Shown: positions 27,971 through 37,862, numbered from the stretch's first letter. The stretch is 64,000 bases of DNA from Proteus vulgaris (GCF_033708015.1 NZ_CP137920.1:2418001-2482000), one strand, 5' to 3'. Translations and numbers: made by a program. The notes: generated by a model not told the origin, from the letters alone.

Positions 27971-28520
27971 TACTTTTATTAATCGCTTTCAACTCACGTT
28001 ACCAAATGAAAAGGTAAATCAGCCTCTTCATGCCCCAAAATCGGCAGCCGTCTTGCTGCCGATTATCAATAAACCTAGCCCAACATTATTATTAACTGAG
28101 CGTGCATCAACACTACGCTCTCATGCAGGGCAAGTCGCTTTACCCGGCGGTAAACGTGATCCTGAAGATAGCAGCCTTATTGCAACTGCACTAAGAGAAG
28201 CACATGAAGAAGTCGCTATTCCACCTAATGCCGTATCCGTTATTGGTCAATTAGCTCCTTTGCAAAGTTCTAGCGGATATTTAGTTACGCCTATTGTCGG
28301 TGTTATTCCTGCGGGTTTACCGTTACGTCATAACCCGGCTGAAGTTGCCTCTATCTTTGAAATGCCACTCAGCCATGTACTTAATGCACAACATTATCAA
28401 CCATTAGATTTTCATCGTTCTGGTGAAAATCATCGTATTTATTTTTATCCTTATAATGGGCATCTCGTCTGGGGATTAACCGCCGCTATTTTGCACAAAC
28501 TCGCTCTACATATTACTTAA
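27957..28520 (+). CDS. nudL: Nudix hydrolase NudL (CoA pyrophosphatase family)
   Basis: About 187 residues. The Nudix box is GGKRDPEDSSLIATALREAHEEV (about residues 65-87), preceded by LRSHAGQVALPGGKRD, the UPF0035/NudL signature for coenzyme A diphosphatases. E. coli has the same yoaH-pabB-nudL-sdaA order. The start is taken as ATG 27957 inside pabB; a GTG at 27942 is an alternative. Translation coupling to pabB is likely because no strong separate ribosome site is visible. Confidence 0.92.
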   Translation: MTPIDTFINRFQLTLPNEKVNQPLHAPKSAAVLLPIINKPSPTLLLTERASTLRSHAGQVALPGGKRDPEDSSLIATALREAHEEVAIPPNAVSVIGQLAPLQSSSGYLVTPIVGVIPAGLPLRHNPAEVASIFEMPLSHVLNAQHYQPLDFHRSGENHRIYFYPYNGHLVWGLTAAILHKLALHIT

Positions 28521-28704
28521 TGCGCTATTTTATATTCATCCAGTGCTTTTTATCACCGCTCTCACAACTCTACTTAGCTATTTTAAAAAAATGTTGTAAA
28601 CTACATTATTAACGGGACGATATAATCGTAAAAACGATCCCTTTACTATAAATAACTATATTTTATTCTTTTTAACCCTCTCTCTTATTATTAAGGAGTC
28701 TGAC

Positions 28705-30066
28705 GTGATTAGCGTTTTCGACATGTTTAAAGTGGGCATCGGACCATCTAGCTCTCACACCGTAGGGCCAATGAAAGCGGGTAAAGAATTTGTCGATGAT
28801 TTAGTCAGCCAGGAATTGATTGCGTCTGTCACTCGTGTAGCTGTTGATGTTTACGGCTCCTTGTCTTTGACAGGCAAAGGTCACCATACTGATATCGCAA
28901 TTATTATGGGGTTAGCCGGTAATGCACCAGCTACTGTCGATATTGATAGCATTCCCGGTTTTATTCGCGAAGTGGAAGAAACTGGCAAGCTACCACTAGC
29001 AAATGGCTTAAAAGTAGTTGATTTTCCAGCAGAAAGCATGCATTTCAGCAATGACAACTTATCATTACATGAAAATGGTATGACAATCCATGCTTTTGCG
29101 GGCGACAAAGAAGTTTATAGAAAAACATACTACTCTATTGGTGGTGGTTTTATCGTCGATGAAGAAAACTTCGGTAAATCAACATTAAATAGCAAGCCTG
29201 TATCATACCCTTATGCGAGCGCAGAAGAGTTATTAAAACACTGTAAAGAAACAGGTTTATCTATTTCTAGCTTAATGATGAAAAATGAGCTGGATCTCCA
29301 TACTCAAGCAGAAATTAATGCTTACTTCGCTGATGTTTATAAAACAATGCAAGAGTGTATTGAACACGGTTTAAATACAGAAGGCGTATTACCAGGACCA
29401 TTACGTGTACCTCGTCGTGCAGCCGCATTAAACCGCTTATTAACATCAAGCAACAGCCTATCAAACGATCCAATGAAAGTGGTTGATCTGATCAATATGT
29501 TTGCACTGGCTGTAAATGAAGAAAACGCAGCAGGTGGACGCGTTGTAACCGCACCAACAAATGGCGCCTGTGGTATCGTTCCTGCTGTATTAGCTTACTA
29601 CGATCGTTGCATCGAACCCGTTACACAAGAAACCTATTTACGCTATTTTTTAGCATCTGGCGCAATCGGCATTCTTTACAAGATGAATGCTTCTATTTCA
29701 GGTGCTGAAGTAGGTTGCCAAGGCGAAGTTGGCGTCGCTTGTTCAATGGCTGCGGCGGGTCTTGCTGAATTATTAGGTGGAAGTCCAGAGCAAGTCTGTA
29801 TTGCCGCTGAAATCGGTATGGAACACAATCTGGGGTTAACGTGTGATCCTGTTGCAGGTCAAGTTCAAGTGCCTTGTATTGAACGTAATGCTATTGCTTC
29901 AGTTAAAGCCGTTAATGCCGCACGTATGGCAATTCGTCGTACCAGCGAACCTCGCGTTTCTCTCGATAAAGTCATTGAAACCATGTACGAAACAGGTAAA
30001 GACATGAATGCTAAATACCGCGAAACATCACGCGGTGGTCTCGCAATCAAAGTACAGTGTGACTAA
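28705..30066 (+). CDS. sdaA: L-serine ammonia-lyase, iron-sulfur type
   Basis: 453 residues, one short of E. coli SdaA (454). It deaminates L-serine to pyruvate and ammonia with a 4Fe-4S cluster. SSSHTVGPMKAG near residue 12 is the serine-binding site; the C-terminal TCDPVAGQVQVPCIERNA carries two of the cluster cysteines. AAGGAG stands eight bases before the start, which in this sequence is GTG (28705). A terminator follows. Confidence 0.96.
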   Translation: MISVFDMFKVGIGPSSSHTVGPMKAGKEFVDDLVSQELIASVTRVAVDVYGSLSLTGKGHHTDIAIIMGLAGNAPATVDIDSIPGFIREVEETGKLPLANGLKVVDFPAESMHFSNDNLSLHENGMTIHAFAGDKEVYRKTYYSIGGGFIVDEENFGKSTLNSKPVSYPYASAEELLKHCKETGLSISSLMMKNELDLHTQAEINAYFADVYKTMQECIEHGLNTEGVLPGPLRVPRRAAALNRLLTSSNSLSNDPMKVVDLINMFALAVNEENAAGGRVVTAPTNGACGIVPAVLAYYDRCIEPVTQETYLRYFLASGAIGILYKMNASISGAEVGCQGEVGVACSMAAAGLAELLGGSPEQVCIAAEIGMEHNLGLTCDPVAGQVQVPCIERNAIASVKAVNAARMAIRRTSEPRVSLDKVIETMYETGKDMNAKYRETSRGGLAIKVQCD

Positions 30067-30083
30067 CCCCCCTTATTTAAACG

Positions 30084-30113
30084 AAAAGCCATTCAATATG
30101 AATGGCTTTTTTA
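30084..30113 (+). terminator. Terminator of sdaA
   Basis: Stem AAAAGCCATTCA/TGAATGGCTTTT (loop of two or so bases) followed by a T-run. Confidence 0.88.
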
Positions 30114-30552
30114 TTTTAAGCTCTTTATTTTTAATTATCGATTAACCCTTAGATAACTAAAGATAATAATCATTAAATACACATTTAGAAATAATTAATA
30201 TAATTTTTATATTTTAAACTTTTCTTATTTTTCTATATTAAATATACGCATTAAATATAGGTTTATTTAATATTCATTTAATTTTACAGAAAATAAAGCT
30301 TATAATTTTTAAGTGTATTTATTTCTATAAAAAATTAATTTTTTATTATAAAGATAATTAAAACCCACTATTTATTATAGGGTTAATTATTCATCACATT
30401 GAAAATTATCATTTTTTTAACATCTGATTATTATTTATAATATATTTAAAGCCACCAGATTTAATAATGATAATTATTATCAATATCATCTTTGAAATAT
30501 AATAAATAATATGTTGCCTTTCAGAAATAATATGTTATCTTCTGCACCAAGT
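30114..30552. other. AT-rich intergenic region sdaA-mntP with Fur box
   Basis: About 440 bases, no gene seen. It contains the Fur-like box annotated separately and then the leader of mntP. Poly-A/T tracts dominate 30120-30440. Confidence 0.5.
30463..30481. promoter_or_regulatory. Fur-type box upstream of the mntP leader
   Basis: AATAATGATAATTATTATC matches the 19-bp Fur consensus GATAATGATAATCATTATC at 17 positions. It lies about 90 bases before the Mn riboswitch, where the mntP promoter is expected. Metal-dependent control by Fur (or MntR, whose box I cannot identify) is an inference. Confidence 0.65.
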
Positions 30553-30742
30553 CATTGGGGAGTAGCCTGTCTTAAAATAAAAAATATTATTTTAAGAAAT
30601 CTGTATCAACATACTCGCTTATTTTCATCTAGCGTGGTACAGATGCCGTAATACGGTTGGCAAGACCATAGACACATGATTGTACTTCTTTGGTTGGGGG
30701 TCAATTGTGTGTATATGGAAATACCCCAACCGAGGCTTTATT
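30553..30742 (+). promoter_or_regulatory. Manganese riboswitch (yybP-ykoY) of mntP
   Basis: The leader begins with the conserved TTGGGGAGTAGCC (30555-30567), has a long AT hairpin (CTTAAAATAA/TTATTTTAAG), then ATCAACATACTCG and GGTTGGCAAGACC near 30655, the invariant parts of the Mn2+-sensing aptamer known before E. coli mntP. The expression platform is GGTTGGGG (30692-30699) paired with CCCCAACC (30724-30731), directly next to GAGG (30732-30735), the mntP ribosome site. This fits translational control, with manganese turning expression on. Confidence 0.93.
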
Positions 30743-31330
30743 ATGAGTTTCTACGCAACTATCATTCTCGCCCTAGCCCTTTCCATGGACGCATTTGCTG
30801 TCGCTGTCTGTAAAGGTGCCACATTACACAAACCTCGTTTTCGTGAAGCACTCCGTACTGGATTTATATTCGGTATTATTGAAGCCAGCACACCTGTTAT
30901 TGGTTGGGCACTAGGTTTATATACAAGCCAATATATTATTCAATGGGATCACTGGGTTGCCTTTGGATTATTGTTTGTTCTTGGTAGTCGAATGATTTAC
31001 CAAAGCTTAAAACGTGGTGATAATTGCCCTTGTGAAGAAGAAGCCCCACAACGCCACGGCTCACTGTCTTTAATCGCAACAGGAATTGCAACAAGTCTTG
31101 ATGCAATGGCAATTGGTGTCGGTTTAGCATTCCTTCAAGTAAATATTGTTCATACTGCAATGACAATTGGTATGATGACCATGATCATGGCAACTTTGGG
31201 TATGTTAATTGGCCGTTATATTGGTCCAGTACTTGGAAAAAAAGCAGAGATTATTGGTGGGATCGTATTAATTGCTATCGGCTTTAATATTGTATTTGAA
31301 CACTTAGAATTATTTATGTACGCAAAATAA
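30743..31330 (+). CDS. mntP: Manganese efflux pump MntP
   Basis: About 195 residues, six membrane segments. The two repeated motifs [13 protein letters not shown] and [12 protein letters not shown] carry the aspartates needed for Mn2+ export. The start is ATG 30743 preceded by GAGG and the riboswitch; the longer in-frame reading from 30680 runs through the leader RNA and should be ignored. The next gene is rlmA on minus, the E. coli neighbour. Confidence 0.95.
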   Translation: MSFYATIILALALSMDAFAVAVCKGATLHKPRFREALRTGFIFGIIEASTPVIGWALGLYTSQYIIQWDHWVAFGLLFVLGSRMIYQSLKRGDNCPCEEEAPQRHGSLSLIATGIATSLDAMAIGVGLAFLQVNIVHTAMTIGMMTMIMATLGMLIGRYIGPVLGKKAEIIGGIVLIAIGFNIVFEHLELFMYAK

Positions 31331-31347
31331 TCACGAATAAAGCATAT

Positions 31348-31388
31348 AAAAAAGCTTAGGTTTAAAATATTACAACCTAAGCTTTTTT
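31348..31388. terminator. Bidirectional terminator mntP/rlmA
   Basis: Stem AAAAAAGCTTAGGTT/AACCTAAGCTTTTTT (31348-31362 and 31374-31388), with A and T tracts usable from both sides. Confidence 0.9.
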
Positions 31389-31422
31389 ATTAGTTTAACT
31401 AAATACCTTTTATTTCACTTTA

Positions 31423-32238
31423 TTAAGCATGGCGTTGATAGACTCGAATTAAAAAATCTGTTTCACATTCAAAGCGTTTACTTTCCGCTAATGTCTGTTT
31501 TACTTCTTCACTTGCACGCCATGCAAATGGTGTCATTTGTAATAAATCAAAAGCTTGTTTACCATTTAAATTCATCATATAAGCAACTTGATGTTCAGAC
31601 ACTTTATTAAACCCATCAAAATATTCTTCTTTTAATGGATGAAGATGTACTTCTGAATAAATCAGTGCTTTTAACTGATAAAGATGGCGAGGAGCGGGTG
31701 TAACCGTAACAATATAACCATTGTGCACAATAACTCTTGCTAATTCATCATGATTACAAGGGGCGTAAATACGGACAACCGCATTTAAAGAAGCATCACA
31801 AAAAGGTAAACGTTGACTTGATGCTACACAAAAATGAATTGATGAATAGCGTTTAGCTGCATATTTAATGGCAACCTTAGAAACATCTAAACCGTATATT
31901 TGTGGATTAAGCAATTTTAGGTTTTGATAGAGCTGGTTAGTGTAATAACCCTCACCACAGCCAATATCCAATACAGCGCTGTTATCTTCAGGCAATAATG
32001 TTTGTATTAACTCAGCCACTTTATCTCGCATTGGCTGATAAAAGCCTGCATCTAAAAATGCACGGCGTGCGCTTATCATTTCAGCACTATCACCAGGCTC
32101 TTTTGAGCGTTTAAATTGCACTGGCAACAAATTGACATACCCTTCTTTAGCACAATCGAATTGATGATTATTTTCACAAACCCAACTGTGAGCTTGAAGA
32201 AAAAGTGCCTGATAACATAATGGACATTGATAAGACAT
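31423..32238 (-). CDS. rlmA: 23S rRNA (guanine-745 N1)-methyltransferase RlmA
   Basis: 271 residues (E. coli 269). The N-terminal zinc finger has C5, C8, C21 and H25; then a Rossmann SAM methyltransferase with VLDIGCGEGYYTNQL. It methylates G745 in helix 35 of 23S rRNA, near the exit tunnel. Convergent with mntP. No anomalies. Confidence 0.94.
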   Translation of the reverse strand: MSYQCPLCYQALFLQAHSWVCENNHQFDCAKEGYVNLLPVQFKRSKEPGDSAEMISARRAFLDAGFYQPMRDKVAELIQTLLPEDNSAVLDIGCGEGYYTNQLYQNLKLLNPQIYGLDVSKVAIKYAAKRYSSIHFCVASSQRLPFCDASLNAVVRIYAPCNHDELARVIVHNGYIVTVTPAPRHLYQLKALIYSEVHLHPLKEEYFDGFNKVSEHQVAYMMNLNGKQAFDLLQMTPFAWRASEEVKQTLAESKRFECETDFLIRVYQRHA

Positions 32239-32384
32239 AGTAATATTTTTGTATAACCCAGAATAGAATTAGGAGAGATAATAACATACCTCTCCCAATC
32301 TTGCGGAAAACCTGACTCTTTATTTTTAATTTTAAGTCATGCTTTCTATGCTGAATCGCTTGTTGAGCACAACTTATCGTTGAA

Positions 32385-32798
32385 TCAAGTTCGTTTTAAT
32401 TTTTCAGTGTTAGCGATAAATAACGCAACAACTAACAGTAATATTGCACCTGATTGAATTAGCGTATCAACGGAGTCTTTATGCTCAACAATAATTAAAC
32501 GCACTATTGCGGTTATTCCAATATAAATAAAATATCTAAGAGGAAAATGTCCACCAGATAAAAAATACTTAACAATAAGTGCAATAAACTCAAAATAAAG
32601 AAAGTAGATCAAAATACCTTCTAGTAATTGATAAGAGGACTCTTCTGCACCTAAATTAAATAATAATGAAGCAATGACATACGTTTCTTTGATAAGAAAA
32701 CTGACCAATACAATTGCTAAAATAAGCAATCCAATGTTAAGCACCCACTGTAATATAGTGGCAATACATTTCAGTAAGTCTTCGCTTGATTTTTTCAT
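32385..32798 (-). CDS. psiE: Phosphate-starvation-inducible membrane protein PsiE
   Basis: 137 residues (E. coli 136), about four membrane helices. The segment [15 protein letters not shown] followed by [20 protein letters not shown] is almost identical to E. coli PsiE. The role is unknown beyond Pho-regulon and CRP control in E. coli; I did not find an obvious Pho box here. Confidence 0.93.
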   Translation of the reverse strand: MKKSSEDLLKCIATILQWVLNIGLLILAIVLVSFLIKETYVIASLLFNLGAEESSYQLLEGILIYFLYFEFIALIVKYFLSGGHFPLRYFIYIGITAIVRLIIVEHKDSVDTLIQSGAILLLVVALFIANTEKLKRT

Positions 32799-33022
32799 AT
32801 AAACTATAACCTATCGGTATCATTCCGTGATGTGTAAAAATAATAAAAGGTCTATTAGACAATTTTAATGGATTTACACATTTACCACACCATTTTTTTA
32901 TCTTTTAGCGCCAAAACACCCAAAATAATGACGCAATAATCGCAATATTTACTTTTAAATTTCAACTTATAAGCTGATTTACCTATACTTAATTTAAGGT
33001 CTAATTATTGAAAAGGCACACT

Positions 33023-33469
33023 ATGGCTAACAAATATCTTGTTGCAATTGATTTATTAGAAGATAGCAGAATTCAACGCATGATCGAAGATATTCACTTT
33101 CTAGCTAGGAAACCAGAAAATTATTTCCATTTCATTACCGTTATGCCTAACTTGCGCTCTTTAGAGGCTTATGGACTTAATTGTGATAGCACGTCTGTTG
33201 TTGAGAAAAAGCAACAAGCTTTAGTTTTATTAACTGAAAAATTAGAGCTATGCGTAAAACAACAATTTAACTTATCCAGAGAACAATACCAATGCCATGC
33301 TGTGATTGGTACGCCTAATTATAATATTCTAGAGTTAGCAGAAAAAATTGATGCAGATACCATTATTATAGGTTCAAGCTCACGTAACCAAAACAATATA
33401 TTACTGGGTTCGACAGCCGATTATATTGTAAACAATACGTCACGTTCAGTAATGGTCATTCGCAAGTAA
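33023..33469 (+). CDS. Universal stress protein (UspF/G type)
   Basis: 148 residues of the UspA fold: N-terminal YLVAIDLLEDSRIQ and C-terminal IIIGSSSRNQNNILLGSTADYIVNNTSRSVMVIRK, the ATP-binding loop pattern of the UspF/G group. Only part of the G-2X-G-9X-G(S/T) pattern is present. Start at ATG 33023, with AAAAGG seven bases upstream; 33008 is a TTG without ribosome site. A second, similar gene lies 2 kb away. Confidence 0.85.
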   Translation: MANKYLVAIDLLEDSRIQRMIEDIHFLARKPENYFHFITVMPNLRSLEAYGLNCDSTSVVEKKQQALVLLTEKLELCVKQQFNLSREQYQCHAVIGTPNYNILELAEKIDADTIIIGSSSRNQNNILLGSTADYIVNNTSRSVMVIRK

Positions 33470-33724
33470 AAGGACTCATACCCCTTCCATTTGGCAATAA
33501 ATCTACGTCATTTATTGCCAACAAGTATTCAACCATTCTCTCCGTTATAAATAGCACTAAATGTGCGTTAATTTTTTTGTTTCAATAGGTTAATTTGCTA
33601 GAATACTAACCAAAAAAAATAAAAAATCATCTCTTTTTTATCGCTATTTCTGCATTTATCATAAGTTTAATTCAAATATATTTATTTTCATTCTCTACCT
33701 TCCAAAACCTTAAATGAGATACTT

Positions 33725-34309
33725 ATGAATCAAGATCTAAAACAGCAAATCTGTACATTTGAAGAAAGTTCTCCTGATGAAAATCCATGGGTGAATGGAA
33801 AACCGACACCAAGTGTAATCAACATTGAGCCATATAATAAATTATGGGTAACATTATTTAATCAACAAAAAGAAAATATTATCGAAAAATTAAAAGATAA
33901 ATGTTTAGCTATTGAACATATTGGATCAACAGCCGTCCCTGAATTAAATGCAAAGCCGATCATTGATATTGACTTAATTGTTGCTGATCCTGCAGATGAA
34001 CCAAGCTATATTCCTTGGTTAAATCAGTTAGGTTATAAACTTACGGTGAGAGAACCTTCATGGTATCAGCATCGTATGCTAAAACTAGAAACACCTAATG
34101 TGAATCTACATGTATTTGCACCTAATTGTCCTGAACATCTCAGACATATTTTATTTAGAGATTGGTTAATTAACCATAAAGAAGATAGAGAGCTATATAT
34201 AGATGCAAAACTCACTGCAAAAGAAAATGTTGAAAATGTACATCAATATAATCAGAAAAAAGACCACATTGTAAAAGTCATTTATCAGCGAATTTTTGAT
34301 TCACTATAA
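33725..34309 (+). CDS. GrpB family protein (UPF0157, nucleotidyltransferase-like)
   Basis: 194 residues. Typical GrpB motifs: VINIEPYNKLWVTLFNQQK, IEHIGSTAVPELNAKPIIDIDLIV and LRHILFRDWLI. GSTAVPEL and DIDLIV fit the nucleotidyltransferase superfamily active-site pattern. Some members are fused to dephospho-CoA kinase or act as standalone proteins of unknown role. Preceded by an AT-rich gap with a weak ribosome site. Confidence 0.85.
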   Translation: MNQDLKQQICTFEESSPDENPWVNGKPTPSVINIEPYNKLWVTLFNQQKENIIEKLKDKCLAIEHIGSTAVPELNAKPIIDIDLIVADPADEPSYIPWLNQLGYKLTVREPSWYQHRMLKLETPNVNLHVFAPNCPEHLRHILFRDWLINHKEDRELYIDAKLTAKENVENVHQYNQKKDHIVKVIYQRIFDSL

Positions 34310-34382
34310 ATAGCCTATTTTCTTTTTTATTTCATATCCTCACCTATTTCTAAAATGAGGATATAAATTTGTCTGTTTATTT

Positions 34383-35201
34383 TTATTCAAAAAATAAAGA
34401 TTGTCCTGCATTGAAATCTTTTGCATTAAGGTATTTTCGTCCTAATACACCCGTACAATGACATCCATACACATCAATATTTCCATCTATGGCTTTTTTA
34501 GCACGTTGTAATGCAGAAGGTGTTGCACAGCGTAAATGCAATCCCCCTACAATCGCTTGAATATTATTATTTCCTGTTATTTTTTTTGCGTGCTCAATGA
34601 TAGATTCAATACCCGAATGACTACAACCAGTGATAATGACTAGGCCTTTTTTTCCTTGCCAAACAAGAAAGCTATCATCAAGAACGTAATCATCTTCTTC
34701 ACCTAATTCATGAATAATAACACCATAGCGTTTATTCACTTGGCGTTGAGTCACTTCTCCTGAATAGATAAAATTTTCCTCTAAGAGTAGCGGGGCTTGT
34801 GTTAATTCAAAAGAAAACTGTGATTCGAGTTTTACACGATCAAATAAAGGTGCTAACCGTTTAAATTTGATATTTTTATTGCCTAAAAACAGTGCTGAAT
34901 AGCGAACAGAAAACAAATGAGGATGAGCAATAACTCTTGGTTTATGGGTAAAAAAATCTGTTGGCAAACGAGTCAATCCACCAAAATGATCATAATGCCC
35001 ATGAGACACAACAATCGCTTTCAATGTAGTTAAATCAATACCCATTTTTTTTGCATTTGAAATAAAGGTAAGATCTTTTCCAGTATCAAAGAGAATTTTA
35101 GCTTGGCATTCATCATCTTCTAACAATAATGACAAACCAGGATAATGGTTAAGTTCAGGATTAATCGATTTGTTTTCTAGTAATGCGGTGATCGTTAACA
35201 T
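34383..35201 (-). CDS. MBL-fold metallohydrolase (COG1237, dihydropteroate-synthesis-like)
   Basis: 272 residues. The metallo-beta-lactamase metal motif is HGHYDHFGG (about 66-74), with later ITGCSHSGIE and IVGGLHLR. These match the MptA/COG1237 subgroup, annotated as 7,8-dihydropterin-6-methyl-4-(beta-D-ribofuranosyl)-aminobenzene-5'-phosphate synthase in methanogens; in enterobacteria the true substrate is unknown. It stands alone. Confidence 0.85.
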   Translation of the reverse strand: MLTITALLENKSINPELNHYPGLSLLLEDDECQAKILFDTGKDLTFISNAKKMGIDLTTLKAIVVSHGHYDHFGGLTRLPTDFFTHKPRVIAHPHLFSVRYSALFLGNKNIKFKRLAPLFDRVKLESQFSFELTQAPLLLEENFIYSGEVTQRQVNKRYGVIIHELGEEDDYVLDDSFLVWQGKKGLVIITGCSHSGIESIIEHAKKITGNNNIQAIVGGLHLRCATPSALQRAKKAIDGNIDVYGCHCTGVLGRKYLNAKDFNAGQSLFFE

Positions 35202-35414
35202 AGGGATTTTTTAATTATTATCAGGAGATAACTTAATAGTAATTAAAAAAAGTTTTTGTTCCAAATATAAAAACTGCTAATTTGTGCGATTACCTTACCT
35301 TTTTACTTGTAGAGTCGCTGTTACGTGTGCACAAAACATAACAGCGATATAACTAAATCCTGTAAATATTCTTATTTATTGCATCTAAGCCTATTAGATT
35401 TATCGTGCCCCCAA

Positions 35415-35849
35415 CTACCTCACCACCATAACAGAACGTTTTGCATAACGTGTAATATCTGCGGCAGTTGAGCCAATATGATAAGAATCATCTTCAGGAT
35501 TATGTGAGCCAATCACAATTAAATCCGCATTTATTTCATCAGCAATCTGTAATATTGCATCTCGTGGTGTACCAATACAAATGTGAGTTTGCATTCTGTC
35601 ATCAGGTAAATCAAAACGCTCGATTATTTTTTTAAGCTCTTTTTCCGCTGACGTTTTTAAGCATCCTTGATCCAATTGATCGCCATTCATAACAAGTCGA
35701 TAATAAGAAGATTGTGGAAGTTTAGGAAGTACATACAAAAAATGAACATAAGGATCTTCATTTTTTGCAATATTTTCCACTAACGGAATTGCTTTGTTCA
35801 TCAGGTTATCTTCATCAATATCAATGGGAACCAAAATATTCTTATACAT
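35415..35849 (-). CDS. Universal stress protein (UspF/G type)
   Basis: 144 residues: MYKNILVPIDIDED at the start and IVIGSHNPEDDSYHIGSTAADITRYAKRSVMVVR at the end, the ATP-binding loop of UspF-like proteins. Start at ATG 35849, with GGAGACGGT directly upstream; the longer reading from 35960 crosses AT-rich non-coding sequence. Related to the protein at 33023 but not a recent duplicate. Confidence 0.9.
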   Translation of the reverse strand: MYKNILVPIDIDEDNLMNKAIPLVENIAKNEDPYVHFLYVLPKLPQSSYYRLVMNGDQLDQGCLKTSAEKELKKIIERFDLPDDRMQTHICIGTPRDAILQIADEINADLIVIGSHNPEDDSYHIGSTAADITRYAKRSVMVVR

Positions 35850-36060
35850 ACCGTCTCCTTTTATTTTAATTGTAGGATAGTGTATTTTTAAAAAAATACC
35901 GGATGTAGTTAACATATTTAAAAAATAATTCTTTTTAGAAAAATAACATCTGCATTCCACTTGAAATAATGGTAAAAAACAAATACAAACTTTATTTATA
36001 ATGATTTTTTATTTTAATAAATATCAATTATTTTATTAGCAATAGCATTTTATTTTTAAT

Positions 36061-36089
36061 AAAAAGCCTTATTTAATAATAAGGCTTTT
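36061..36089 (-). terminator. Terminator of cycA
   Basis: Inverted repeat AAAAAGCCTTAT/ATAAGGCTTTT with a T-rich run on the minus strand, 34 bases after the cycA stop. Confidence 0.85.
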
Positions 36090-36122
36090 CACTTTTACAC
36101 TATCACTATTAGCACTATTGGA

Positions 36123-37526
36123 TTATTTTTGAGCCAGTTTTTTCTTCTTAACGAATTGATAACCAACTGCTAATGCGATAAACCATAATGGAGTCACACT
36201 TAATGCTTGACGAGTATCATGCTCAAAAGCTAATAACACTGTCATAAATACAAAAAATGCAAGACATAACCACGACATAATAATGCCCAAAGGCATTTTA
36301 TAGATAGACTTCTCATGCAGTTGCGGACGTTTTTTACGATATGCCAAATAAGAGCATAAAATCATACTCCAAATAAACATAAATAATAATGCAGAGACGG
36401 TTGTTACCAAGGTAAATACATGCATCACATCAGGAATAAAGTAAATTAATATAATTCCACATGATAGGCATAAGCTCGTAAATAACAACCCATTGGCAGG
36501 TACTGCACGTTTAGATAATTGACTAAACTGTTTTGGTGCTTCGCCTTCTTTAGATAAACCAAACAACATTCGGCTAGTGGAAAATATCCCACTATTCGCA
36601 GAAGAGGCGGCAGCGGTTAATACCACAAAGTTGACTAAACTTGCGGCAGCAGGTATCCCTATCATAACGAATAACTCAACAAATGGGCTTTTATCCGCCA
36701 AAATAGAACGCCATGGTGTTACTGACATAATAATGGCTAATGCTAATACATAAAAAGTAATAATACGGATAGGAATAGCATTGATCGCTTTCGGTAAAGA
36801 TTTCTCTGGATTACGCGTTTCAGCAGCAGCAGTACCGACTAATTCAATCCCAACAAAAGCAAAAATAGCAATTTGAAATCCGGCAAAAAATCCACTTAAT
36901 CCTTTAGGGAACATTCCCCCATCATTCCAAATATTTTCTAGTGCCGCCGTGTGTCCTGCTGGCGATTCAAACCCAATACTGATAAGAACAATACCAACAA
37001 TAATTAAAGAGACAATGGCGGTTATTTTTATCATGGAGAACCAAAATTCCATTTCTCCAAAAAGTTTGACTGTTGCTAAATTTAAAATAAGTAACGTCAG
37101 TACACAAATAAAGGAAGTGCCCCATTCAGGAAAGTGAGGAGCCCAATAACTAATATAAGATGTTATCGCGACAATATCTGCAATACCTGTAATGACCCAG
37201 CAAAACCAATATGTCCACCCCACAAAGAAGCCAGCCCATGGTCCGAGTAAATCACCCGCAAAATCACTAAATGACTTATATTCTAAATTTGATAATAACA
37301 GCTCCCCCATTGCTCTCATCACAAAGAACAAGACAAAGCCAATTATCATATAAACAAAAATAATTGATGGTCCAGCGAGCGAAATAGTTTTCCCTGATCC
37401 CATAAATAGACCAGTACCAATAGCACCACCAATCGCAATTAATTGAATATGACGATTTGTTAGCCCACGCTGAAGAGTAGCGTTCTTTACTCTAGCGGGA
37501 GGAGAAATTTCTGTTTGATCTTCCAT
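36123..37526 (-). CDS. cycA: D-serine/D-alanine/glycine permease
   Basis: 467 residues (E. coli CycA 470), APC family, about 12 membrane segments. LTNRHIQLIAIGGAIGTGLF, MGSGKTISLAGPSIIFVYMI and NLEYKSFSDFA are shared almost exactly with E. coli CycA. It imports glycine, D-alanine, D-serine and D-cycloserine by proton symport. It is the last chromosomal protein gene before tRNA-Lys and the prophage. Confidence 0.95.
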   Translation of the reverse strand: MEDQTEISPPARVKNATLQRGLTNRHIQLIAIGGAIGTGLFMGSGKTISLAGPSIIFVYMIIGFVLFFVMRAMGELLLSNLEYKSFSDFAGDLLGPWAGFFVGWTYWFCWVITGIADIVAITSYISYWAPHFPEWGTSFICVLTLLILNLATVKLFGEMEFWFSMIKITAIVSLIIVGIVLISIGFESPAGHTAALENIWNDGGMFPKGLSGFFAGFQIAIFAFVGIELVGTAAAETRNPEKSLPKAINAIPIRIITFYVLALAIIMSVTPWRSILADKSPFVELFVMIGIPAAASLVNFVVLTAAASSANSGIFSTSRMLFGLSKEGEAPKQFSQLSKRAVPANGLLFTSLCLSCGIILIYFIPDVMHVFTLVTTVSALLFMFIWSMILCSYLAYRKKRPQLHEKSIYKMPLGIIMSWLCLAFFVFMTVLLAFEHDTRQALSVTPLWFIALAVGYQFVKKKKLAQK

Positions 37527-37748
37527 ACCATACCTGAAGTGTTTTCATATTTTCGATGTTGTTTTCACCGCTATTTTATTTTTTGACGCGGCAATGTGTT
37601 TGCGAAATTATTGTGACACAAATCTCAGTATAAGTAATGAAAAGATCACTTTTAGTAAAATGAATGATGCTTTGATAACCAGACAAGATCCTTTCTTTAA
37701 TTTATATGGCGATATTTTATCCATTTGAAAAAAAATCAAAATAAGCAC

Positions 37749-37777
37749 TTGACCATCGCATTTGAGAGGAGAATAAT
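37749..37777 (+). promoter_or_regulatory. Sigma-70 promoter of tRNA-Lys
   Basis: TTGACC (37749-37754), a 17-base spacer, AATAAT (37772-37777). The predicted start lies just before the tRNA 5' end. Confidence 0.8.
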
Positions 37778-37786
37778 CAGCACATC

Positions 37787-37862
37787 GGGTTGTTAGCTCA
37801 GTCGGTAGAGCAGTTGACTCTTAATCAATTGGTCGGGAGTTCGAGCCTCCCACAACCCACCA
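37787..37862 (+). tRNA. tRNA-Lys (anticodon CTT)
   Basis: 76 nt with encoded CCA. Acceptor stem GGGTTGT/ACAACCC, D-arm with AGCTCAGTCGGTAGAG, anticodon stem GTTGA/TCAAT with loop CTCTTAA (anticodon CTT), T-arm CGGGAGTTCGAGCCTCCC. The body is otherwise like E. coli tRNA-Lys(UUU). The prophage begins right behind it, so its 3' end is the probable attachment core. Confidence 0.96.

Noticed and set aside
30680..30742. N-terminal extension of MntP from 30680
   Set aside because: The in-frame ATG lies in the riboswitch expression platform and has no ribosome site; ATG 30743 has GAGG.
35849..35960. Longer universal stress protein from 35960
   Set aside because: The extension is AT-rich and not Usp-like; GGAG supports 35849.
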